The notes: a model not told the origin generated them from the sequence alone. A stretch of DNA of 5,899 nucleotides from CAZDIO01 sp964505555 (GCA_964505555.1 CAZDIO010000119.1:1-5899), one strand, 5' to 3'; counted from the first letter of the stretch, positions 1 through 5,828 are shown. Translations and numbers: made by a program.

Positions 1-53
1 TCTCGAATCACTCAGTAGCTATGAGATTGCTTCGCTGCGCTCGCAACGACAGA
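1..53. repeat. Dispersed palindromic repeat, left copy (partly outside the window)
   Basis: Positions 23-53 are the reverse complement of 5829-5859 at the other end of the window, with a single mismatch over 31 nt. The first bases (tctcga) followed by a 16-17 nt spacer look like the tip of the opposite arm, so the window seems to begin inside a hairpin of the same design as the one at the right end. The arm contains the motif GCAATCTC/GAGATTGC and the purine-rich core GCGAAGC. The last 13 codons and the stop of the SGNH hydrolase gene lie in this element. Similar short palindromes are scattered through many bacterial genomes; the copy number here cannot be known. Confidence 0.8.
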
Positions 54-1052
54 GGTGTCTCCGTACAGAACAGCTTTAAAAGCTTTATTCAACTTGATTT
101 TTTTCGCGAGAATCTCACTCACAAGTTCGTGCCCTCGACTATTCCAGTGCACTTTGTCTTCAAGGCGGATGTGCTCTCCTGCTGTTACCTGTTTGCTAAG
201 CTCAAAGGGAAGATCGGTAATGAGTTCGCTTTCAAGTTTCTTAAAGATCGTAACAAACTCGTGCAAGTAAGGCTGAACATCATCTGCAAGAAAGGCAATC
301 ACTGGGACCGCTCCGGCTTCAGCAATAAACTTGCTTAGTAAATCATCTGTTACCAAAACAGCATCGTGAAACAAAGGAAGCTCCCCGTTTCTCTCTGCAA
401 TTGTATCTTCAACACTTTGTAAAACTCCCCTTCTTGCAAGGGATAAAAACACTAAGTCAAGCTTCGTAAAGATAAAATGAAATAATCGAGAGTGTTTCGC
501 GAGAGTTATTCGCAACACGCCAAATTGGCTTGGATAACGATAGATGATCTTTCCCTCTTCTAAATACGGCCTCATCATTAACGCGTTTTGATAGTAACTT
601 CGTCGTTCTAATTCAAAACTGTTATTGAGAAAGTCGTTTGAACAAAGCTGCAAAATAATAAGATCTGGTTGTACTTCGTTAAGAAAGCGCCTAAGGACCA
701 GTAGCTCTTGCATAGTACCATAGCCTCTACCTGCATAGATAAACATCTCAGCACCAAGAGCTTTCCCAAGCTTGGTAGCATAAAGTTCCTCCTCAGGAAG
801 TCCTAATCCTTCTGTAAAAGAATCTCCGATAACAAGTATCTTCGGTCGGTTTGTTTCTTGTTGTCCAAAGAGTTTCCTCCCTTGCCAACCAAATTCCTGT
901 TCTTGATAGGCCTCTAAAGTGGCAAAAAGTGGAATTCCTCGCACAAATAGGTGCCGCAGCCGAAAGGATATCTCAGCAAATGCTAAAAAGATGAAACAGG
1001 AGCTAAGGGCGATAAGCCAATTAAAGAAGAGCTGCTTTTTCGAGACTCTCAC
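12..1052 (-). CDS. Membrane-anchored SGNH/GDSL-type hydrolase or acyl-esterase
   Basis: The protein (346 aa) has a short basic N-terminus and one hydrophobic segment at about residues 8-30, then a long domain probably in the periplasm. SGNH signatures are visible: block I IGDSFTEG with nucleophile Ser78 (76-80), a Gly-rich block II around 107-112 (AGRGYG), Asn139-Asp140 in LCSND as block III, and Asp299-x-x-His302 in DKVHW as block V. This family hydrolyses or transfers acyl groups on lipids and polysaccharides; the substrate cannot be read from sequence. I chose the GTG at 1052 because GAGGTG lies 7 nt upstream; a longer TTG-started form from 1127 would place 25 extra residues before the membrane segment and has no better signal. 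The gene overlaps the end of fabD by 32 nt, suggesting translational coupling. The last 13 residues (334-346) are encoded by a dispersed palindrome and are probably not part of the ancestral protein. Confidence 0.85.
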   Translation of the reverse strand: MRVSKKQLFFNWLIALSSCFIFLAFAEISFRLRHLFVRGIPLFATLEAYQEQEFGWQGRKLFGQQETNRPKILVIGDSFTEGLGLPEEELYATKLGKALGAEMFIYAGRGYGTMQELLVLRRFLNEVQPDLIILQLCSNDFLNNSFELERRSYYQNALMMRPYLEEGKIIYRYPSQFGVLRITLAKHSRLFHFIFTKLDLVFLSLARRGVLQSVEDTIAERNGELPLFHDAVLVTDDLLSKFIAEAGAVPVIAFLADDVQPYLHEFVTIFKKLESELITDLPFELSKQVTAGEHIRLEDKVHWNSRGHELVSEILAKKIKLNKAFKAVLYGDTSVVASAAKQSHSY

Positions 1053-1929
1053 AATCAAACACCTCGATACTGGAGATCTCTGGGTTAATTCTCTTAAGAA
1101 GTTTAGAAAGGACACTTCCTGGACCAAATTCGATCGCCTTTTGAACTTGAATCTCTTTAATAAGATTTGTTACACAATCCACCCAACGAACCGCCCCACA
1201 AACCTGGCGTTTTAAAAGCTCTCGCGCTTCGATCCCTTTTAGCACCTTTTGTCCGGTTACGTTTGCAAAGACCGGAAACTTGAGATCCCCAAACGAAATA
1301 GCATCTAAATCTTTACTCAGCGATTCTGCTGCTGGTTTCATTAAGGAACAATGAAACGGCGCACTGACATTTAAGGGGATAACTTTTCCACCTGCTTTTT
1401 TAATCGCTTCTGTAAAAGCATTTACCCCGATCAGATCCCCAGCAACAACGGTCTGACCTGGAGAGTTAAGGTTTGCGATCTCTTTTACTCCTTCTGCTAC
1501 CGTAGAAATTACAGCCGAGATCTCTGCCTCACTCGGCCCAAGGACGGCAACCATCTTCCCCTCACCGGCAGGAACTGCTTCCTGCATGTAGCGTCCTCTT
1601 TTATGCACAAGCACTACCGCATCTTCAAACGAGAGTGCTCCTGCTGCAACAAGGGCGGTGTACTCTCCCAAACTGTGTCCCGCGGCCGCGGCAAGAGGTT
1701 TTGAAAAGATTGAGTATGCAATAAAGCTGGTGGTAAGAATTGCTGGTTGTGCAAACTCCGTAAGGGTAAGCTTTTCAAGTGGTCCTTGAAAGCAGAGATC
1801 AGAAAGAGAAAATCCCAAAGCGTTATCTGCTCGATCAAAGATCTCTCTTCCCTCAGAAGTGCGGGACAAGCTCTCCCCCATCCCCACTACCTGCGAACCT
1901 TGTCCCGGAAATAACCCTGCAAATCTCAT
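1021..1929 (-). CDS. fabD: Malonyl-CoA:acyl carrier protein transacylase
   Basis: FabD moves the malonyl group from CoA to the phosphopantetheine of acyl carrier protein, providing the extender unit for type II fatty-acid synthesis in the cytoplasm. The 302-aa product is of normal family length and complete. Visible motifs are FPGQGSQ (7-13), the nucleophile elbow GHSLGEY with Ser86, the malonyl-carboxylate-binding Arg111 in KRGRYMQEA, catalytic His193 in APFHCSLM, Gln242 in KRQV, and the C-terminal EFGPGSVLSKL (267-275). The ATG at 1929 puts the first beta strand (RFAGLFPGQG) directly at the N-terminus, as in the family; the Shine-Dalgarno is weak (TGGA, 7 nt upstream). Unlike many genomes, fabD here is not next to fabH, fabG or acpP: upstream is a divergent kinase, downstream an overlapping SGNH hydrolase. 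A sigma70-like promoter lies about 60 nt upstream. Confidence 0.97.
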   Translation of the reverse strand: MRFAGLFPGQGSQVVGMGESLSRTSEGREIFDRADNALGFSLSDLCFQGPLEKLTLTEFAQPAILTTSFIAYSIFSKPLAAAAGHSLGEYTALVAAGALSFEDAVVLVHKRGRYMQEAVPAGEGKMVAVLGPSEAEISAVISTVAEGVKEIANLNSPGQTVVAGDLIGVNAFTEAIKKAGGKVIPLNVSAPFHCSLMKPAAESLSKDLDAISFGDLKFPVFANVTGQKVLKGIEARELLKRQVCGAVRWVDCVTNLIKEIQVQKAIEFGPGSVLSKLLKRINPEISSIEVFDCESLEKAALL

Positions 1930-1991
1930 TTTTTTATCCAGTTAAACACTGATTTTAAGCTACTGCATCATTGTAGAATCGGTGTATCAGT

Positions 1992-2020
1992 TTTATAAAT
2001 ATTTGTCCTATCTATGCCAA
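1992..2020 (-). promoter_or_regulatory. Predicted sigma70-type promoter for fabD and the SGNH gene
   Basis: On the minus strand TTGGCA (2020-2015) and TATAAA (1997-1992) are separated by exactly 17 nt. Each hexamer matches the consensus at five of six positions. Transcription would begin near 1985, leaving a leader of about 56 nt before the fabD ATG. This is the best promoter match in the divergent intergenic region. Confidence 0.6.
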
Positions 2021-2085
2021 CATATTAATTTTACTCGATGTTTTTAAAATAAGTATCTGGCACCGTAAATTTTGTTGAGTATTTA

Positions 2086-2099
2086 ACGACTTAAGTCGT
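2086..2099. promoter_or_regulatory. Perfect 14-bp palindrome between divergent genes, possible operator
   Basis: ACGACTTAAGTCGT is a perfect palindrome lying about 84 nt upstream of the kinase start and 66 nt upstream of the fabD -35 box. Its size and location suit a dimeric transcription-factor site. It overlaps a weak candidate plus-strand promoter (TTAAGT at 2091-2096, 17-nt spacer, GATATT at 2114-2119), which could serve the kinase gene. No regulator is identified, and a 14-bp palindrome can occur by chance. Confidence 0.25.
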
Positions 2100-2182
2100 G
2101 TGTTTATTGCGACGATATTCATTACTAAGGTTTTTTCGTTGTAAAGTGCTCTTTATCTCAGTTGTAACCTTGGGTAGTTCTT

Positions 2183-3343
2183 TTGCAGTTATCACGCGAA
2201 CACACCGTTAGTAAACGTCCCCTCGACAACGCCGAGCAGGCAAAAGTACTTGTCGTTGATGACAACGCAAGTTTCCTCGCGGTGATCGCAGAATTTTTAA
2301 GAAACTCCGGCTATTTTGTACTCCCTGCAAACACTTCTGACCTTGGACTTCAACTTCTTCACCAAACCACTCCAGACCTGATCATCTCTGATGTGATGAT
2401 GCCTGGAATTGATGGCCACGAACTCTATGATATCGTTCGGCAGAGTCCTGAATGGTGTGAAATTCCATTTCTCTATCTCACGGCACTTTCTGATCCAAAC
2501 GATATTCGTCGTGGCAAAGAGCGCGGCTGTGATGATTATTTAATTAAACCATTTAATCCCGAAGAGCTTCTTTCAGTTATCCGAGGGAAACTCTCTACCG
2601 CAAAAAAACGAAAAACTCTGAACGAAGAAAAGATGGACGTTTATAGACGTCGCATCATTCACACCCTCTCCCATGAATTTCGAACCCCACTTGTTGCCAT
2701 TAACACCGGCACGGAACTCCTCCTGGATCAACACCAACAACTAGAAACGGATCGGGTAAAAAACCTTCTTGAATCTGTCTACCGTGGTGGACAACGCCTC
2801 CAACGCCTCGTCAATGATTTCATGACACTCCAACAGATCGACTCTGGACGTGCAGCAATTACCCATCAAAACCACTGCCGTGTCTGTTCTTTAGGTGTTA
2901 TTGCAGAATCTGCAATTGAATATTTTCAATCCACATTAGGAGAGACAAAAGCACCTATTGAACTACTTATTCCACCGGGCGCAGAAAGCTCTGCAAACGT
3001 TTTCGTCCATGACATCCAGGTTGTTGAGATCGTCTCGAGACTCCTGAGTAATGCCCATAAATTTGGCAGCGAGAAGCCCATCTCAGTTTCAATTTCGATC
3101 GATGAAAATCGAGCGGCAATCCATGTCCGCGATCAGGGCCCGGGGCTTGCTGCAGAGATGTTTGAAAAAGCGATCCAGACTTTTACTCAAATTAATCGTG
3201 AAAAACTCGAACAACAAGGCGCAGGGCTTGGCCTAACGATTGCAAATTACTACACCGAACTTAATGGTGGTGCGCTCTCCTTTCAAAATCCTGACGGTGG
3301 TGGGGTCGAAGCGATTATTGCCTTTGATCGTGCGAAAGAATAA
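2183..3343 (+). CDS. Soluble hybrid kinase: N-terminal receiver plus HisKA/HATPase_c histidine kinase
   Basis: The 386-aa protein has no membrane segment or signal peptide and should be cytoplasmic. A receiver domain (about 21-137) shows the acidic pair Asp26-Asp27, phospho-acceptor Asp70 in ISDVMMPGIDG, Thr100 and Lys122 in IKPF. A short basic linker leads to a dimerisation/phosphotransfer helix with His164 in TLSHEFRTPL (161-170). The ATP-binding domain has the N-box LLSNAHKFG (Asn290), G1 box DQGPGL (317-322), an F-box-like segment (FEKAIQTFTQI) and G2 GAGLGL (346-351). All catalytic residues are present. Receiver-first kinases usually take phosphate from another kinase, or use the receiver to gate their own activity; no sensor or PAS/GAF domain and no output domain are present, and no partner regulator is nearby. 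The TTG start is the only one after the in-frame stop at 2165; its ribosome-binding site is poor (GGG about 8 nt upstream), so expression may be low. It is transcribed divergently from fabD. Confidence 0.93.
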   Translation: MQLSREHTVSKRPLDNAEQAKVLVVDDNASFLAVIAEFLRNSGYFVLPANTSDLGLQLLHQTTPDLIISDVMMPGIDGHELYDIVRQSPEWCEIPFLYLTALSDPNDIRRGKERGCDDYLIKPFNPEELLSVIRGKLSTAKKRKTLNEEKMDVYRRRIIHTLSHEFRTPLVAINTGTELLLDQHQQLETDRVKNLLESVYRGGQRLQRLVNDFMTLQQIDSGRAAITHQNHCRVCSLGVIAESAIEYFQSTLGETKAPIELLIPPGAESSANVFVHDIQVVEIVSRLLSNAHKFGSEKPISVSISIDENRAAIHVRDQGPGLAAEMFEKAIQTFTQINREKLEQQGAGLGLTIANYYTELNGGALSFQNPDGGGVEAIIAFDRAKE

Positions 3344-3388
3344 CCCTGCAAAAGAATACCCGCGCAAAGAAATACAGCTTGAGTAAAG

Positions 3389-3413
3389 AAAAATAGTGCC
3401 TTGCTATTTTTTT
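3389..3413 (+). terminator. Weak AT-rich hairpin terminator after the kinase gene
   Basis: AAAAATAG (3389-3396) pairs with CTATTTTT (3404-3411) around a 7-nt loop, and the right arm merges with a run of T. The stem is almost entirely A-T, so it would be a weak rho-independent terminator, but it sits properly 45 nt after the kinase stop codon and before the sod promoter. Confidence 0.5.
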
Positions 3414-3430
3414 AGTTCGAGTAGCTCATA

Positions 3431-3458
3431 TTGACTTCTCCCCCACCTGTTCTATCAT
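3431..3458 (+). promoter_or_regulatory. Predicted sigma70-type promoter for the superoxide dismutase gene
   Basis: TTGACT (3431-3436) and TATCAT (3453-3458) are spaced by 16 nt, each with one mismatch to consensus. Transcription would start near 3465, about 33 nt before the ATG. A strong Shine-Dalgarno AAGGAGA follows at 3484-3490, 7 nt before the start. No Fur or OxyR site was recognised by eye. Confidence 0.55.
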
Positions 3459-3497
3459 ATACCCATCTTTCATCAGCAATAATAAGGAGATTTTGCA

Positions 3498-4091
3498 ATG
3501 GCACATGAACTTCCCCCCCTTGAGTATGCTTACAATGCTCTTGAACCGTTCATTGATGAGCAAACCATGCGATTACATCATGATATTCATCATGCAGGAT
3601 ATGTAAAAGGCTTAAATACCGCTGAAGCAAAGCTTGCTGAAGCCCGTGAAGCAAAAGATTTTACCTTAGTAAAACACTGGGAACGAGAGCTCGCATTCCA
3701 CGGTGCTGGACACTTTCTTCACACGATCTTTTGGAAAAACATGACACCAAACGGTGGTGGAAAGCCAAGTGGTGCACTCCTTCAGCAGATTGAAAAAGAC
3801 TTTCAAAGTTTTGATGGTTTTCTCGGACAGTTTAAAGCAGCAGCAGGAGCGGTCGAAGGATCTGGCTGGGCGCTTCTTGTAAAAAATTGGCCTGCTAAAA
3901 AGTTAGAGATCCTTACTGCTGAGAAACATCAGAACCTTACCCAATGGGTAGTAGAACCACTTCTCGTGGTTGATGTCTGGGAGCATGCCTATTATCTGAG
4001 GTATCAAAATAAACGACCTGATTATGTTGAGGCGTTTACGAAGGTCATCAACTGGAAGGATGTTGAGGCCCGCTTTCAAAATGGTTGGTAG
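3498..4091 (+). CDS. Fe/Mn-family superoxide dismutase
   Basis: The enzyme converts superoxide to oxygen and hydrogen peroxide; without a signal peptide it should act in the cytoplasm. The 197-aa protein is full length. Metal ligands are His27 (RLHHDIHH), His75 (HFLHTIFW), Asp159 and His163 (DVWEHAYY); the gateway Tyr35 and the metal-site Trp79 and Trp161 are also seen. The residues that usually separate Fe from Mn enzymes are mixed: Gly71 stands where Mn enzymes have Gly and E. coli-type Fe enzymes have Gln, while the second-sphere position is His144 (AEKHQN) rather than Gln. That His type is known from mycobacterial and archaeal enzymes, which may be Fe or cambialistic, so I do not choose between sodA and sodB. 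The gene has its own promoter, a strong ribosome-binding site and a downstream hairpin, so it is probably a single-gene unit. Confidence 0.96.
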   Translation: MAHELPPLEYAYNALEPFIDEQTMRLHHDIHHAGYVKGLNTAEAKLAEAREAKDFTLVKHWERELAFHGAGHFLHTIFWKNMTPNGGGKPSGALLQQIEKDFQSFDGFLGQFKAAAGAVEGSGWALLVKNWPAKKLEILTAEKHQNLTQWVVEPLLVVDVWEHAYYLRYQNKRPDYVEAFTKVINWKDVEARFQNGW

Positions 4092-4100
4092 ATGAATTTC

Positions 4101-4131
4101 AAACGGTGTGGGTAATATGCCCACACCGTTT
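4101..4131 (+). terminator. GC-rich 12-bp hairpin after sod, probable terminator
   Basis: Perfect arms at 4101-4112 (AAACGGTGTGGG) and 4120-4131 (CCCACACCGTTT) enclose a 7-nt loop. The hairpin begins 9 nt after the sod stop codon. The T tract is short (GTTTCAC), so termination may be partial or the stem may mainly protect the 3' end of the mRNA. Confidence 0.6.
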
Positions 4132-4185
4132 CACGATCTCCTAAGGAGTCCCTAATCTTTCCCCTTAGTCTAAAACTGAGCTCTT

Positions 4186-4310
4186 ACTTATACTTATACT
4201 TCCACTGAACTTCGACTTGCTCTTGCACTTGCTCTATCAATCTTGAGCAAGTGCAAGAGCAAGTCGAAGTTCAGTCTACGTCTAAGTAGGAGTCGAAGAC
4301 TAAGTAGAAG
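4186..4310. repeat. Long perfect inverted repeat inside a 6-nt periodic sequence
   Basis: Arms at 4204-4234 and 4245-4275 are exact reverse complements over 31 nt, separated by a 10-nt loop. Both arms and their flanks follow a 6-nt rhythm: CTT-containing hexamers on the left (ACTTAT, ACTTAT, ACTTCC ... CTTGCT, CTTGCA, CTTGCT; 4186-4234) and AA/AAG-ending hexamers on the right (GAGCAA, GTGCAA, GAGCAA ... TCGAAG, ACTAAG, TAGAAG; 4245-4310). An outer 8-nt pairing (4164-4171 with 4297-4304) could extend the structure. It sits between convergent genes. In RNA from either strand it would form a long double-stranded stem. It has no T tract, no transposase gene and no direct target duplication that I can see, so the class of element is unknown. 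Confidence 0.9.
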
Positions 4311-4337
4311 AATTTTCGGTGTTCTCTAAGCGATCCG

Positions 4338-5033
4338 CTACGGCACAGGCGGAGCATTCAAGATCTCATCAACCGTGCACACAGCAAATTGTTCACTTTT
4401 TTCTGGGAACGAAAAAATATCAGGCCTTTGAGGAAAGAACCTTGAATCTACGAGCGCTTTTGCCCATGCGTGTTCACGGGCGTACACCGTTGTTTCTCCG
4501 TGCCAGAGTGTAATACCGTTATTGACGTCGATAATTTTTGTTAAAATCTTAATTTCGTCTGCTCCCTGGAGATCCTCCATAAATCCGATTACTACCAGAT
4601 CATACCCAGCATCCCGGGCGTATTGGATTGATTGAAAATTACCCGAAAAAAAATCCTCCCGCTTTCCAGGCCAGTTGGAGAAATTAAATAGTTCAATTAT
4701 CGATAATTCTCCCGTTCTAGCGAGCTCAGCTTGGAAATTTCTTGCAAGCTCTCGGCCAAAATGGTGCGTCTCGCTCCCCGATGGAGCAAAAGTTACCGGC
4801 ACGTCAAACGGAATAATTGCTACCCGAATGTATTGGAGTGAATGATATCGCTCTCTTAAGTAGTCAGTGAGCCCGGTATTAATCCAGGTCCGCATTTTGC
4901 ATCCCTTAACCCTTGGCGCACCAGTAGTTCTAATGGCGCATGAAGATAGGAGCATACAAAGGAGGAGGCATGCAGTCTTTAAAATCAGAGAGAAATGTTC
5001 TAGGAATTTCACCGTGTTTGAATTTGATCTCAC
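4338..5033 (-). CDS. Predicted outer-membrane lipoprotein, LpoB/CsgG-N/TolB-N-like fold
   Basis: From the GTG at 5033 the product is 231 aa. A signal peptide with basic Arg2, Lys9 and Lys19 and a hydrophobic stretch at 20-31 ends in the lipobox LSSC, with Cys32 as the lipidated residue; the following residues (AIRTT) contain no Asp at +2, so outer-membrane sorting is likely. The mature part shows VAIIPFDV (71-78), a helix with FGRELARNFQAELARTG (92-108), IIEL (112-115), YDLVVIGFME (144-153) and a closing pair of strands (IKILTKIIDV, ITLWHGETTVY). This order is typical of small envelope proteins of the LpoB, CsgG N-domain and FlgO type; no specific family is certain. The start was chosen because AAGGAGA lies 9 nt upstream; a GTG at 5012 lacks such a site, and a longer form from 5093 would place 20 residues before it. 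The 5' end overlaps the divergent lipoprotein gene. A Cys-rich signal region and further Cys45 and Cys219 are notable. Confidence 0.8.
   Translation of the reverse strand: MRSNSNTVKFLEHFSLILKTACLLLCMLLSSCAIRTTGAPRVKGCKMRTWINTGLTDYLRERYHSLQYIRVAIIPFDVPVTFAPSGSETHHFGRELARNFQAELARTGELSIIELFNFSNWPGKREDFFSGNFQSIQYARDAGYDLVVIGFMEDLQGADEIKILTKIIDVNNGITLWHGETTVYAREHAWAKALVDSRFFPQRPDIFSFPEKSEQFAVCTVDEILNAPPVP
4906..4933 (+). promoter_or_regulatory. Possible promoter of the FlgO-like gene, inside the opposing gene
   Basis: TTAACC (4906-4911) and TCTAAT (4928-4933) are 16 nt apart and match the sigma70 consensus at four and five of six positions. It would give a leader of about 30 nt before the ATG at 4970. 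If real it lies within the coding sequence of the minus-strand lipoprotein. Weak evidence. Confidence 0.25.
4958..4968 (+). promoter_or_regulatory. Strong ribosome-binding site that fixes the FlgO-like start
   Basis: AAAGGAGGAGG contains two overlapping GGAGG cores just before the ATG at 4970, with 4 nt from the first core to the start. The other in-frame ATG at 4940 has no such sequence upstream, so 4970 is preferred. The site is antisense to signal-peptide codons of the opposing lipoprotein gene. Confidence 0.75.
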
Positions 5034-5800
5034 TGTGTTTATTCTCCTTGGTCTGTGTTGGTTGTAGTAAGCAATACCAAGATCTACCAGCATTTTCGCC
5101 CTTCCCTTTTACAGATGCTCAAAATTACTCTGTCGGTCGATTTAAAACAACCTATTTGGCAGATCAGATACACGCCTACTATCGGGGAAGTATCCGTGGG
5201 CCTATTGCGGTAGCTACATTTGTCGAGCTTGACGATCTCTACGGGAGCTCTACCTTCGGTCGCCTCCTTTCAGAACAGCTAATGAGTGAGTTAGCAATGA
5301 AAGGATATAACGTTATTGAGTTACGAAAATCTGACGCACTGCAGATCATGAGTAATGAAGGGGAACTTGCCCTCTCTCGAGATACAAAAACCTTACGGGC
5401 TCTCCAAGATGTTTCCGGTATCGTCGTGGGAACCTATGTATCCTCACCGGTTCGGGTGTATGTCAATGCCCGCTTGATCGACCCTGCTACCTCCTATGTA
5501 GTATCGGCAGGCACAATTGAAATGGGGAAAACCCAAGAGATCTCTAGACTCCTTCGCAGTAACGCAGTTCCTCAAACACTCGAGCGCGTTCCGGTAAGAC
5601 ACCTTGGGTACTCCGGGTTTCTTATTCCTCAATATCAGCAACTTCCATGGCCATACTCTCGTGGACAACGAAGTCCATTTGAAGAGGAGGAAGATCGGGG
5701 AAGTTTTGAGCTTCCAAAAAAGAACCCTTTAAAACTCCCAGAGCCAAAGAAAGAGGGAAGCGCTACTCCACCGGAACCAAAGCTTGAACCAACAGCTTAA
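4970..5800 (+). CDS. FlgO-domain-like outer-membrane lipoprotein
   Basis: The 276-aa product has basic residues Lys5 and Arg8, a hydrophobic stretch at about 17-31 and a type II signal peptidase site with Cys32 (VCVGC; Cys at -3 is slightly off the lipobox consensus). The core at 78-185 resembles the FlgO domain: IAVATFVELDDLYGSS, FGRLLSEQLMSELAMKGYNVIELR, an ELALSRD segment, IVVGTYVSSP, then VNARLIDPATSYVVSAGTIE. FlgO of Vibrio is an outer-membrane lipoprotein needed for stable flagella, but FlgO-like domains also occur outside flagellar loci and none of the neighbours here is flagellar, so I give no gene name. After about residue 224 comes a charged, Pro/Glu/Lys-rich tail (236-276), probably disordered and suited to span the periplasm or bind a partner. 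Its 5' end overlaps the minus-strand lipoprotein gene by about 64 nt. Confidence 0.85.
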   Translation: MQSLKSERNVLGISPCLNLISLCLFSLVCVGCSKQYQDLPAFSPFPFTDAQNYSVGRFKTTYLADQIHAYYRGSIRGPIAVATFVELDDLYGSSTFGRLLSEQLMSELAMKGYNVIELRKSDALQIMSNEGELALSRDTKTLRALQDVSGIVVGTYVSSPVRVYVNARLIDPATSYVVSAGTIEMGKTQEISRLLRSNAVPQTLERVPVRHLGYSGFLIPQYQQLPWPYSRGQRSPFEEEEDRGSFELPKKNPLKLPEPKKEGSATPPEPKLEPTA

Positions 5801-5828
5801 TCTGGTTGTAGTAGTAAATCACACCCCT

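Noticed and set aside
1053..1127. Longer TTG-started form of the SGNH hydrolase
   Set aside because: It would add 25 residues encoded fully inside fabD and ahead of the membrane segment, while the GTG at 1052 has a well-spaced GAGGTG and gives a normal anchor.
919..1215. Plus-strand open frame across the fabD/SGNH junction
   Set aside because: It is antisense to two convincing genes; its composition (Lys/Ser/Asn-rich, no domain) fits a chance frame.
3903..4124. Minus-strand open frame opposite the end of sod
   Set aside because: It covers the metal-ligand codons of sod on the other strand and part of the terminator hairpin; nothing in the peptide is recognisable.
4186..4310. CRISPR array or tandem-repeat coding region
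   Set aside because: The repeat unit is only 6 nt and degenerate, with no spacers, and the region forms one palindrome rather than repeated direct units; no extended coding frame fits it.
4319..4513. Plus-strand open frame opposite the minus-strand lipoprotein
   Set aside because: It lies antisense to the 3' end of a well-supported gene, has no recognisable motif and no ribosome-binding site.
4940..4969. Earlier ATG for the FlgO-like lipoprotein
   Set aside because: No ribosome-binding sequence precedes it, whereas the ATG at 4970 follows a near-perfect one and gives a standard-length signal peptide.
5034..5130. Promoter for the minus-strand lipoprotein inside the FlgO-like gene
   Set aside because: I searched by eye for paired -35/-10 boxes at 15-19 nt spacing and found none good enough to list, although one is expected somewhere here.
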